Shown: positions 1 to 6,495, counted from the first letter of the stretch. The stretch is DNA of 9,680 nucleotides from Gemmatimonadota bacterium (GCA_030550695.1 JAUQOX010000098.1:1-9680), one strand, 5' to 3'. Program-made: numbers and translations. The notes: generated by a model from the sequence alone, not told the origin.

Positions 1-14
1 GAGGGTCCCCCCTC

Positions 15-45
15 GGGGTTGCGGGGGGCTGGACGGGGGGGAGGG
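15..45 (+). other. Candidate G-quadruplex motif downstream of the ribonuclease gene
   Basis: Four G-tracts (15-18, 23-28, 35-41, 43-45) are separated by loops of 4, 6 and 1 bases, which fits the standard G3+N1-7 quadruplex pattern. The G-rich strand is the template strand for the ribonuclease gene, just past its stop codon, so a folded quadruplex could impede RNA polymerase there. It overlaps the hairpin at 37-61. The pattern is seen directly; its function is inferred. Confidence 0.45.
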
Positions 46-61
46 TGGCCCACCCTCCCCC
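37..61 (-). terminator. GC-rich hairpin after the ribonuclease gene, no U-tract
   Basis: A perfect 11-bp inverted repeat (37-47 pairing with 51-61) has a 3-base loop, GCC. It begins about 10 bases past the stop codon of the minus-strand ribonuclease gene. The stem is almost entirely G-C. No T-rich run follows on the minus strand, so it is not a textbook intrinsic terminator, but the position and strength suggest transcript termination or 3'-end protection. Confidence 0.5.
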
Positions 62-71
62 ACGCCGCGCC

Positions 72-1481
72 TCAAGACAGCTCGTACTCTTCGTCCAGGT
101 GGGGCACGAACACGGGCTCCCGGGCCTCGCGCCTCAGATGCTCCGCCAAGGTTAGACAGGCCGCTTCCTCTCCATGGACGACGAACGTACCCCGCCGCAC
201 CCCCCCTAAGGAGCGGTACCAGGCCAGGAGTTCCTGCTGATCGGCGTGGGCACTGAAGCTTTCCAGGCTGACGACTTCGGCCTTGACGGGGTGCCATTCG
301 CCGAAGATGCGCACCGGCGAGACCCCATCCTGAATGAGTCGGCCCAGGGTGTTCCGGGCCTGGTAGCCCACAAACAGGATGGTGTTCCTGGGGTCGGCCA
401 GGTTGTGGCGGAGATGGTGCTTGATCCGGCCTGCGGTGCACATGCCGGAGGCCGAAAGGATCACCGCGGGTCCCTCCAGCTCGTTCAGGGCCATGGACTC
501 CTCCCGGGAAGAGACCACCCTGAGTCCCGGAAACGCCAGAGGCTCGTCTCCCTCCCGCAGGAGGCGCTGAGCTTCGTCGGAGTACCCGTCGGCATGGCGC
601 TTGAAAACCTGGATGGCTTCAGCCGCCATGGGGCTGTCCACGAAGACGGGGACGCCCCTCAGGCGGCCGCTTTCCACCAGATCGTTGAGACGGGCCATGA
701 CCTCCTGGGTCCGTCCCACCGCGAAGGCCGGGACGATCACCTTACCGCCCCGGTCGGCGGTCCGCTGAACGATAATGCGGAGGTGCTCCGTGAGGTCGCC
801 CTCCGCCGGCCGCAGCCGGTCTCCATAGGTGGCCTCCATGAGGAGATAGTCCGGGGCCTCCACCGGTTCCGGGGACCCCATGAGGCGGGCGTCGTGGATT
901 CCCAGGTCGCCGGAGAACAGGATGCGTCGGATCTCCCCGGACACCCAGAGTCTGACTTCGACGATGGCGGCGCCCAGGATGTGACCGGCCTTGTGGAACA
1001 GGCAGGTCCCGAGATCCCCCAGGGATACCTCCTGGTGGAACGGGACGCCCCGGATCTTCTCGGCGGCCGCCAAGGCCTCCTCCTCGGTATAGAGGGGCCG
1101 AACCCACGAGGTGTCGCGATGTTGTTTCCTGAGCCGCTTGATCTTCCACGCCGCGTCCTCCTCTTGGATGCGCCCGGCATCGGCGAGCATGATGCGACAA
1201 AGTTCCGCGGTGGGTTCCGTGGCCCAAACAGGGCCCCCGTATCCGCGACCCACCAGAAGGGGGAGCCGCCCCGAGTGGTCGATATGGGCGTGGCTCAACA
1301 AGACGGCTCCTAGCTCTGGGGGAGAAAAGGGGAAGGGGCGCCGGTTGCGGTCGTGTCGCTCGGGTCCCCCCTGGACCATTCCGCAGTCCAAAAGCACTTG
1401 GCCCCTGGAACTGGAGAGGCGATGGCACGAGCCCGTCACCTCCCGGGCTCCGCCGTGGAATGCGACCTTGAGACTGGACAT
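72..1481 (-). CDS. MBL-fold beta-CASP ribonuclease (metallo-beta-lactamase RNase)
   Basis: This 469-residue protein has the full set of metallo-beta-lactamase/beta-CASP motifs. The metal-binding HxHxDH signature is SHAHIDH (His64, His66, Asp68, His69). Further ligands are His167 in GHILGA and Asp192 in FSGDLG. The beta-CASP part follows: PAFAVGRTQE (251-260), the SASGMCTAGR stretch (343-352), SAHAD (His412) and VVHGEE (His436). Family members are zinc-dependent RNA endo- or exonucleases of the cytoplasm that act in RNA processing and decay; the length is normal for single-domain bacterial and archaeal types. No KH domain is fused. The ATG start puts the protein directly at the first beta strand (KVAFHGGAREVTGS), as usual for the family. 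No good Shine-Dalgarno is visible (only GGACG nearby). It lies 65 bp behind the lipoprotein gene on the same strand and probably shares its transcript. The exact RNA substrate cannot be inferred. Confidence 0.95.
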   Translation of the reverse strand: MSSLKVAFHGGAREVTGSCHRLSSSRGQVLLDCGMVQGGPERHDRNRRPFPFSPPELGAVLLSHAHIDHSGRLPLLVGRGYGGPVWATEPTAELCRIMLADAGRIQEEDAAWKIKRLRKQHRDTSWVRPLYTEEEALAAAEKIRGVPFHQEVSLGDLGTCLFHKAGHILGAAIVEVRLWVSGEIRRILFSGDLGIHDARLMGSPEPVEAPDYLLMEATYGDRLRPAEGDLTEHLRIIVQRTADRGGKVIVPAFAVGRTQEVMARLNDLVESGRLRGVPVFVDSPMAAEAIQVFKRHADGYSDEAQRLLREGDEPLAFPGLRVVSSREESMALNELEGPAVILSASGMCTAGRIKHHLRHNLADPRNTILFVGYQARNTLGRLIQDGVSPVRIFGEWHPVKAEVVSLESFSAHADQQELLAWYRSLGGVRRGTFVVHGEEAACLTLAEHLRREAREPVFVPHLDEEYELS

Positions 1482-1546
1482 GGAGGCGTCCGGTGGCAGG
1501 TTCGAGGCTTAAGGAAGAACAGGGGGCTCGCCAGGCAGATGGGGCC

Positions 1547-2626
1547 TCATGGGGAGGGGGACCCCCGGAGCTCCGCCAGCATCCGCTGGGCTTGGGCGGC
1601 GGCGGCCTGGATCTCGGGGGGGGGCGCCGGAAAAGCTCTGGCTTTTTCCAGGAAGGACTGCAACTCGGCCACGGCCCGCTCCCGCGCCCGTTGCAACTCG
1701 GCTCCCGTCCGGGCGCGGGAGGCCTCCGCGTAACTGCAGGCCCCGAGCTGGAACTCCACCAGGGCCAGGACTACGGGCCGCTGTCCCTCGGAAATGTGCA
1801 GGGTGAGCCATTGGGGGATGTGGTGGAGGGCCTGGCGCCCCGCATCGAATTCGCCCAAGGTGCACTGGACCTGACCGAGGTAGAAGAAGGCTGTGTACTC
1901 CCGGAAGTCGAAATCCACCGCGGATTGCAGGGCGGCCCGGGCCCCCTGCCAATCCCCCAGATTGATCTGGGCGATCCCCAGCCTCACCAGTGCCCGCTGG
2001 TACTCCCGGGCATACTCTCCTCCCCGGTCCCGGGGCGGAGGCATGCGGCGGTAGGCGGCCACGGCTCCACCCCAGTCGCCCTGTTCGAAGGCCCGGTCCC
2101 CTGAGATCAGGGGGGAGCGGTCCTCCGCACCGCCTCCGCTCCCCCCTGCCGCAGCAGGCCCTCCCCCGCCCGAGCCGGGAGCTCCCCCCCTTCCTCCACC
2201 TCCGGCAACACCGCCGCCACCCCGTGGGGGCCACCCCTCCCGGGGGACCATCCCCAGCCGATACGGGCCTCCGGTGGACCCCCGGGGCACCCCCAACACC
2301 GTGTCCAGGGTGAAGTACGAGGGAGCCTCCAGGCGGATCTCCAAGATCAGGCTGTCTTCAGCCACGTCGTAAGCCAACCGGTACGGTTCGGTGGAGGGGA
2401 CCTCTTCCACCCCGGCGGCGTCCAAGGTGATGGGAGAACGGGCCAGGTGGCGGACGGTGACGGTGGGGTCCGTCAAGGCGCTCCCCGATCGAGCGTCCAC
2501 GGCACGGATGAGGATCTCGCTGGGGGCTGCTTCCCCAGCCGGCGGCGGAGGCAGCTCCCCACCCGGAGCGGAACATGCGACCACCAGGAGGACCAGGAGG
2601 GAGGCGGGGGCGCGGTGGGGGTCCAT
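1547..2626 (-). CDS. Predicted lipoprotein with beta-domain, Gly-rich linker and TPR-like region
   Basis: This 359-residue protein starts with a short lipoprotein signal peptide ending in a lipobox, LLVVAC, with Cys18 as the predicted lipidated residue. Residues 36-127 are rich in beta-forming sequence and begin ILIRAVDARSGSALTDP, resembling carboxypeptidase-regulatory or Ig-like domains of exported proteins. A low-complexity Gly/Pro/Ala linker follows (131-167). The C-terminal half (171-355) is helical, with TPR-like pairs such as GDRAFEQGDWGGAVAAYRR and GIAQINLGDWQGARAALQSA. It is probably anchored in the envelope and may be a protein-protein scaffold; no enzymatic motif is seen. The ATG start is chosen because it precedes the signal peptide directly, although no Shine-Dalgarno is visible. 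It is divergent from the kinase gene (226 bp apart) and lies just upstream of the ribonuclease gene. The specific function is unknown. Confidence 0.85.
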   Translation of the reverse strand: MDPHRAPASLLVLLVVACSAPGGELPPPPAGEAAPSEILIRAVDARSGSALTDPTVTVRHLARSPITLDAAGVEEVPSTEPYRLAYDVAEDSLILEIRLEAPSYFTLDTVLGVPRGSTGGPYRLGMVPREGWPPRGGGGVAGGGGRGGAPGSGGGGPAAAGGSGGGAEDRSPLISGDRAFEQGDWGGAVAAYRRMPPPRDRGGEYAREYQRALVRLGIAQINLGDWQGARAALQSAVDFDFREYTAFFYLGQVQCTLGEFDAGRQALHHIPQWLTLHISEGQRPVVLALVEFQLGACSYAEASRARTGAELQRARERAVAELQSFLEKARAFPAPPPEIQAAAAQAQRMLAELRGSPSP

Positions 2627-2665
2627 AACTCGAAGGGAAAAGAAGACGAAAGTTTACCCCGCACC

Positions 2666-2696
2666 AAATTAGCGGGGGAGGCGAGGGATCTGGCAA
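2666..2696 (-). promoter_or_regulatory. Candidate promoter for the lipoprotein-ribonuclease unit
   Basis: On the minus strand TTGCCA (2696-2691) is followed after 19 bases by TAATTT (2671-2666), a near-consensus -35 with a weak -10 at a slightly long spacing. A second possible -10, TAAACT, lies at 2656-2651. This is one of the few AT-richer stretches in the divergent intergenic region. It is a weak sequence-only prediction. Confidence 0.3.
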
Positions 2697-2759
2697 GCTC
2701 CGCGCTTTGGGGGGGCCTGGCCGCTCCCCGACGTCCGACTTTCCCTCGTCCCCTCACCG

Positions 2760-2789
2760 TTGACCAGCGCTCCGGGCCTCCCTTACCTT
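2760..2789 (+). promoter_or_regulatory. Candidate promoter for the kinase-FHA unit
   Basis: TTGACC (2760-2765) is separated by 18 bases from TACCTT (2784-2789), which keeps the most conserved T, A and final T of a -10 element. It lies about 65 bases before the kinase start codon, in the region shared with the divergent lipoprotein gene. Given the GC-rich background, confidence is low. Confidence 0.3.
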
Positions 2790-2852
2790 GCTCCATGAGG
2801 CCCGCCGACGGGCTGAGGTCCTCCTTGCCCCCTCCTTCCCCTTCGAAGGCCT

Positions 2853-4736
2853 GTGGATCAGCGCCCTCCCGACTCGCAGAAGACGGTCGTTTGGGAGGAA
2901 GAGCCCCGTTCTTGTCCCCAGTGCGGCTCTCTTCTCCCCCCTGGGGGCGGATCCTGCCCCCGGTGCGGCACCCCGGCAACCGTTTCCCCCGGGGTGACCC
3001 CCTCCCCAGAAGACCGGGGCCCCCCGGACGACCCCCTCATCGGTCAACTCCTTCGGGGCAAATGGCGGGTGCTCCAACGCCTCGGGGCCGGAAGCTTCGG
3101 CACGGTCTACAAGGTCCGGGACGAAAAGGGGGGCTGGATCGAGGCCCTCAAAATCTTGGGGGTGGACCGGTTGGTAGGGGTGGACGCCGAGAACGCACGG
3201 AAGCGTTTCCTCCGGGAGGCCCAGATCATGAAGAATCTGGGCCGCGACTCGCCCCATATCGTGGGCCTGTCCACCTATGAGGAGGATCTGGAGGCGGGCC
3301 TCATCTACTTCCTCATGGAGTTCGTGGAGGGCAAGAGCCTCGCCGACCTGGTGCGTGAGGAAGGCCCATTGCCGCCGGAACGGGTCCTCCCACTGGCCTT
3401 GCAGATCTGCGATGCCCTGACGGTGGCGCACGAAGGCCCGGATCCGGTGGTCCACCGGGATCTGAAACTCGAAAACCTCATGCTGACCCGGGATCGCTCG
3501 GGACACGAGGTGGTGAAGGTCTTGGACTTCGGTATCGCCAAGATCGCCGAGCGGGAGGCCGACAGCCGCCTCACCACGGTGGGCACCCTGGGCACCCCGG
3601 GTTACGCCGCCCCGGAGCAGCTCCGGGCCGAGCCGGTGGACGCCAGGACCGATCTCTTCGCCTTCGGCGTCATCCTTTACTCCCTTCTCACCGGCAGAGA
3701 CCCCTGGTTGGGTAACCCGGCCGGCGTCCCCACCACGCAAATCTACGAGCTCATGCTGGCCTCGGATCGAGGGGAGGCCCGACCCATGTCCGAGACCGGC
3801 GTTTCGGTCCCCCCGGCGCTGGAGCAGGTGGTCATGCGTCTCCTCCGCCGCGACCCGGACCTCCGCTTCCAATCGGCGCGGGAACTGAAGGGAGCCCTGG
3901 AACGGATCCTGGCCGGGGGGGGAGATGTGGAAGCCTCCTCCCTGCGGGTGCTGACCGATCCCCCCGGGGTAGAGGTGGAAGTGAGATCGGGACGCAGGAC
4001 CCTGGCCCGGGGGCCTACGCCCCAGGTGGTCAACGGCCTGGCCCCGGGGGGGTACCGGGTCAGGGTGGTGGATGCCAGGTTCGAGCCGACCGAGATGTCT
4101 CTGAGCCTCGGGCCCGGCGCCCTGGAAGACGTCACCGTGGCCGTCACCCCCAAGAAATTGGGCTTGGCGGCCAGCCTCCGCCGTCATACGGGGCGCAAGA
4201 TGGCGGGAGTGGTGGTCCTCCTCGCCTTGGCCGGCCTGGCCGTCGTACAGCCGTGGGGAAGGGCGCTGGAAAGCGAGGAGGCCTTGCGGTTGGCTTCCAA
4301 GGGGGCGGTCCGGTGGGTCTATCTGACCGCGGAGGGAGGGCTGGAAGGGCGTCTTTCCGTGCTGGGCTTGGTCCCCGCGCCCTTCCGGGTACCCGTTTCC
4401 CCCGACAGCCTGGGCGGTCTGCTCCGGACCCTCCGGAACCAGGGGGTCCAGGTGTTCACCTGGGGAGCCGTGGCTCCCCTTCTGGCGGAAGCTGCCAGGG
4501 CCCAACGCGACCTCCGCTACTATGGCTACCCGGGGCAGGACGTGGAGAGCTATGCCCGCCGGCTGCTGGAGTTGGATCCCCTGAGCCCCGAGGGCCGCTC
4601 CCTCCTCAGGAAGGTGGCCGAGCGCATGTCTTGGGATGCCGAGGACGCCCAGGCCCGGGGGGATCCGGTGGGCGCCCAACGCCTCCGGGAGCGGTGCCGG
4701 GCCCTGGTGCCCGAACACCCTCGATGCCAGCCCTGA
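2853..4736 (+). CDS. Membrane-anchored Ser/Thr protein kinase with zinc ribbon and PEGA-like domain
   Basis: This 627-residue Hanks-type kinase should phosphorylate Ser/Thr residues from the cytoplasmic face of the inner membrane. Its N-terminus is a small zinc ribbon, CPQC (Cys21/24) and CPRC (Cys35/38). The kinase domain spans about 68-353: glycine loop LGAGSFGTV (77-85), ATP-anchoring Lys100 in EALKIL, helix-C Glu122, catalytic HRDLKLEN (Asp203), DFG (Asp225) and the GTPGYAAPEQ activation-segment end. All key residues are present, so it should be active. Thr241, Thr242, Thr245 and Thr248 are candidate autophosphorylation sites. A PEGA-like beta domain (about 363-434, PPGVEVEV...LAPGGYRVRV) precedes one membrane helix (about 450-466). 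The remaining ~160 residues are predicted extracytoplasmic and end in a TPR-like helical stretch. The GTG start is the first start codon after an in-frame stop at 2814; GAAGG lies only 3 bases upstream. The FHA gene follows after 91 bp. Confidence 0.95.
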   Translation: MDQRPPDSQKTVVWEEEPRSCPQCGSLLPPGGGSCPRCGTPATVSPGVTPSPEDRGPPDDPLIGQLLRGKWRVLQRLGAGSFGTVYKVRDEKGGWIEALKILGVDRLVGVDAENARKRFLREAQIMKNLGRDSPHIVGLSTYEEDLEAGLIYFLMEFVEGKSLADLVREEGPLPPERVLPLALQICDALTVAHEGPDPVVHRDLKLENLMLTRDRSGHEVVKVLDFGIAKIAEREADSRLTTVGTLGTPGYAAPEQLRAEPVDARTDLFAFGVILYSLLTGRDPWLGNPAGVPTTQIYELMLASDRGEARPMSETGVSVPPALEQVVMRLLRRDPDLRFQSARELKGALERILAGGGDVEASSLRVLTDPPGVEVEVRSGRRTLARGPTPQVVNGLAPGGYRVRVVDARFEPTEMSLSLGPGALEDVTVAVTPKKLGLAASLRRHTGRKMAGVVVLLALAGLAVVQPWGRALESEEALRLASKGAVRWVYLTAEGGLEGRLSVLGLVPAPFRVPVSPDSLGGLLRTLRNQGVQVFTWGAVAPLLAEAARAQRDLRYYGYPGQDVESYARRLLELDPLSPEGRSLLRKVAERMSWDAEDAQARGDPVGAQRLRERCRALVPEHPRCQP

Positions 4737-4753
4737 ACCCCCACCTTTTACGC

Positions 4754-4760
4754 AAGGAGG
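4754..4760 (+). other. Strong Shine-Dalgarno-like AAGGAGG without an obvious start codon
   Basis: The gap between the kinase and FHA genes contains a perfect AAGGAGG, but no ATG, GTG or TTG lies at a usable distance behind it. An ATC at 4769 (spacing 8) would open a 23-codon frame (IRPWKGIFPTIT...) ending with TGA at 4838-4840, inside the FHA gene. Such a start would be very rare. It may be chance, a ribosome standby site or a leader for translational coupling. Confidence 0.25.
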
Positions 4761-4812
4761 CTGGACAAATCCGCCCCTGGAAGGGCATCTTCCCCACCAT
4801 CACCCCCCGCGC

Positions 4813-4820
4813 GGAGAGGG
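4813..4820 (+). promoter_or_regulatory. Ribosome binding site deciding the FHA gene start
   Basis: GGAGAGGG lies 7 bases before the ATG at 4828. The open frame extends upstream to 4636, inside the kinase gene, but this site and the immediate start of an FHA beta strand (MPKLTLLVG) favour 4828. Confidence 0.7.
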
Positions 4821-4827
4821 ATCCCCT

Positions 4828-5526
4828 ATGCCGAAGCTGACCCTTCTCGTGGGCCGGAAGGCCCTCCAGGTCTACGATCTGCCCAAGGACGTCATCCTGG
4901 TGGGGCGAGAAGACGGGGCGGACATCGTCATCGACAACCCCTCTGTTTCCCGCCGGCACGCGGAATTCCGCAAAGAGGGCGACGGCTGGGTGGTGGTGGA
5001 TCTGGGCTCGTCCAATGGTACCTTCCTGAACGGGATCCGACTGGAAGGTCCGCAGCCGGTCGTGGCGGGCGACGAGGTGGGCCTCGGAAAGTTTTCCATT
5101 GTGTTCGAGAAGGAGGTGGGGGAGGTTGCCCCGCCCGCGACGAAAGCCCGGATACCCACCCTCGGAGCCCACGAGGGGACCATGCACATCAAGCCCCAAG
5201 AGGTGCAGGAACTCCTCAAGGACGGGGAGCGCAAACGGAGGGCCCAACTGGCGTGGGAATCGGGAGGGCGGAAAGGCACCTTCTATCTCGCCGACGCGCC
5301 TGCGCTCCTCATCGGGACGGACAGCCTCTGCGATCTCCAGGTTCCCAAGGCGCCCAAGCACCATGTCCTGGTGATCCACACCCCCAAAGGGTGTGAGGTA
5401 AGGAACCTGCACTGGCTGGCGAAGATGAAGGTCGGCGGGCGCGTGACAAGCCGGGCCGTCCTCAAGGACAAGGATGTGGTGGAGGTGGGAGGCCTCCGCT
5501 TCACCTTCTTGGCCGATTTGGTTTGA
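4828..5526 (+). CDS. FHA-domain protein with a second, degenerate FHA domain
   Basis: This 232-residue cytoplasmic protein begins with a canonical forkhead-associated domain, which binds phosphothreonine peptides. Seen motifs are GRE (26-28), NPSVSRRHAEF (Ser41, Arg42, His44) and LGSSNGTFLNG (59-69). A linker (about 97-140) contains EGTMHIKPQEVQELL, where Thr118 is a candidate kinase target. Residues about 150-228 look like a second FHA fold but have lost the binding residues: GTDSLCDL replaces the GR-x motif, HH replaces S-x-x-H, and no NG pair is seen. It probably reads phosphorylation by the kinase encoded just upstream in the same transcription unit, and could be a kinase substrate whose phosphorylated linker binds its own FHA domain, as known for GarA/OdhI proteins with an N-terminal Thr. 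That last point is inference. It converges on the phosphatase gene 51 bp away. Confidence 0.9.
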   Translation: MPKLTLLVGRKALQVYDLPKDVILVGREDGADIVIDNPSVSRRHAEFRKEGDGWVVVDLGSSNGTFLNGIRLEGPQPVVAGDEVGLGKFSIVFEKEVGEVAPPATKARIPTLGAHEGTMHIKPQEVQELLKDGERKRRAQLAWESGGRKGTFYLADAPALLIGTDSLCDLQVPKAPKHHVLVIHTPKGCEVRNLHWLAKMKVGGRVTSRAVLKDKDVVEVGGLRFTFLADLV

Positions 5527-5557
5527 CCCGGGCCTCGGCGGCGGGCGGGCTGCCGGA

Positions 5558-5575
5558 GGGTCTTGCCGAAGACCC
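5558..5575. terminator. Hairpin between the convergent FHA and phosphatase genes
   Basis: GGGTCTT (5558-5564) and AAGACCC (5569-5575) form a perfect 7-bp stem with the 4-base loop GCCG, extended by two more G-C pairs after an A/G mismatch. It sits in the 51-bp gap between two facing stop codons, so it could serve both strands. Neither side has a U-tract. Confidence 0.5.
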
Positions 5576-5577
5576 GC

Positions 5578-6444
5578 CTAAGGCCGCTTCCACCAGTGCC
5601 ACCACCTTCGCCCGTGGCCCGCTTCGGGCGGGGGTTCGTCCGGCGGGCCGCCCTGGACGGGTTGGGCCTCTTCCGCCGGCGGCTGATACTCCATGGGCAT
5701 GGTTCCCCCCGAAAGGGCCCTCGGTAGTTCTCCCCATTCGGCCACCACGGCCGAGATGTTGTCGTCGCTTCCCCTTTCGAAGGCTTCCAGAACCAAGGCC
5801 TGGACGCCCCCCCTCGGGCCTCCTGCCCTCAGGTAGATGCCGGGCAGGTCCGGGGTGGGGAGAGCCTTGTACAGTCCGTCGGAGCAGAGGATGAGGGCCA
5901 TGGGAGGTTCCACGGCAAAGGGGCCGAAGAAGTCGGCCTTGACGGAATCCGTGGTTCCCACCGATCGGGTCAGGGCATCCTTCCAACGGGAAAGGGAAGC
6001 CTCCTCGTGGCTGTGGCCCCGCTTCAGCGCCTCGGCGAGGAAGGAATGGTCCTCGGTGAGCTGCCGGATCCCCTCCTTCCGGAGGAGGTAGACCCGACTG
6101 TCTCCCACGTTGGCGAGTCGAAAGGACGTTCCCTCCACCAAAGCCACCGCCAGCGTCGTCCCCATCCCTTGTTTTCCGGGTTCTTGGGCCCGACGGAAAA
6201 CCTCCCGGTTGGCTACGGCCAGGCTCTCTTCCAGACCTTTCCCCTCCAGGAGGCAAGTCCGTAGACTTTCCAGGGCCACCCGGCTGGCCACTTCACCGGC
6301 CGCGTGGCCGCCCATGCCGTCGGCCACGGCCAGGAGGATCCGCCCATCGGGCAGCGTCTCGGCGAGGATGGCGTCCTCGTTGGCCTCTCTTCGGCCCGTC
6401 ACGGATTCGGCGGCCAAACGGAGGGGGAGCATAGGGTCGGCCAT
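5578..6444 (-). CDS. PP2C-family Ser/Thr protein phosphatase with Trp-rich tail
   Basis: This 288-residue protein matches bacterial PP2C (PPM) phosphatases, which remove phosphate from Ser/Thr using two or more Mg/Mn ions. Visible motifs are RREANEDA (18-25), VADGMGGHAAGEVAS (40-54, metal ligands Asp42/Gly43), GTTLAV (95-100), NVGDSRVYLL (112-121), LTEDHS (129-134), CSDGL (Asp189) and SDDNISAVV (Asp228, Asn229). The catalytic domain ends near 240. A Pro/Glu-rich tail (245-280) follows and ends in RRWWHWWKRP, an unusual cluster of four tryptophans with basic residues that could bind membrane or a partner. There is no membrane helix, so it is cytoplasmic or peripheral. The ATG start has no clear Shine-Dalgarno; Met5 is an alternative. 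It is convergent with the kinase-FHA unit and very likely antagonises that kinase (inference from context). Confidence 0.95.
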   Translation of the reverse strand: MADPMLPLRLAAESVTGRREANEDAILAETLPDGRILLAVADGMGGHAAGEVASRVALESLRTCLLEGKGLEESLAVANREVFRRAQEPGKQGMGTTLAVALVEGTSFRLANVGDSRVYLLRKEGIRQLTEDHSFLAEALKRGHSHEEASLSRWKDALTRSVGTTDSVKADFFGPFAVEPPMALILCSDGLYKALPTPDLPGIYLRAGGPRGGVQALVLEAFERGSDDNISAVVAEWGELPRALSGGTMPMEYQPPAEEAQPVQGGPPDEPPPEAGHGRRWWHWWKRP

Positions 6445-6495
6445 GGGGAAAGGAGGAAGAGGAACCGACCAGGGAAACCGACCCCTGGAGGCGAG

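Noticed and set aside
246..1313. A 355-codon plus-strand frame opposite the ribonuclease gene
   Set aside because: The opposite strand encodes a complete beta-CASP enzyme; this frame has no domain and no ribosome site.
2754..4718. A 654-codon open frame on the minus strand opposite the kinase gene
   Set aside because: It is antisense to a kinase with all motifs intact; its translation is rich in Gly, His, Pro and Gln with no recognisable domain, as expected of a shadow frame in GC-rich DNA.
4636..4827. An N-terminal extension of the FHA protein by 64 residues
   Set aside because: It overlaps the kinase gene, is Pro/His-rich without a domain, and a well-spaced ribosome site supports the start at 4828.
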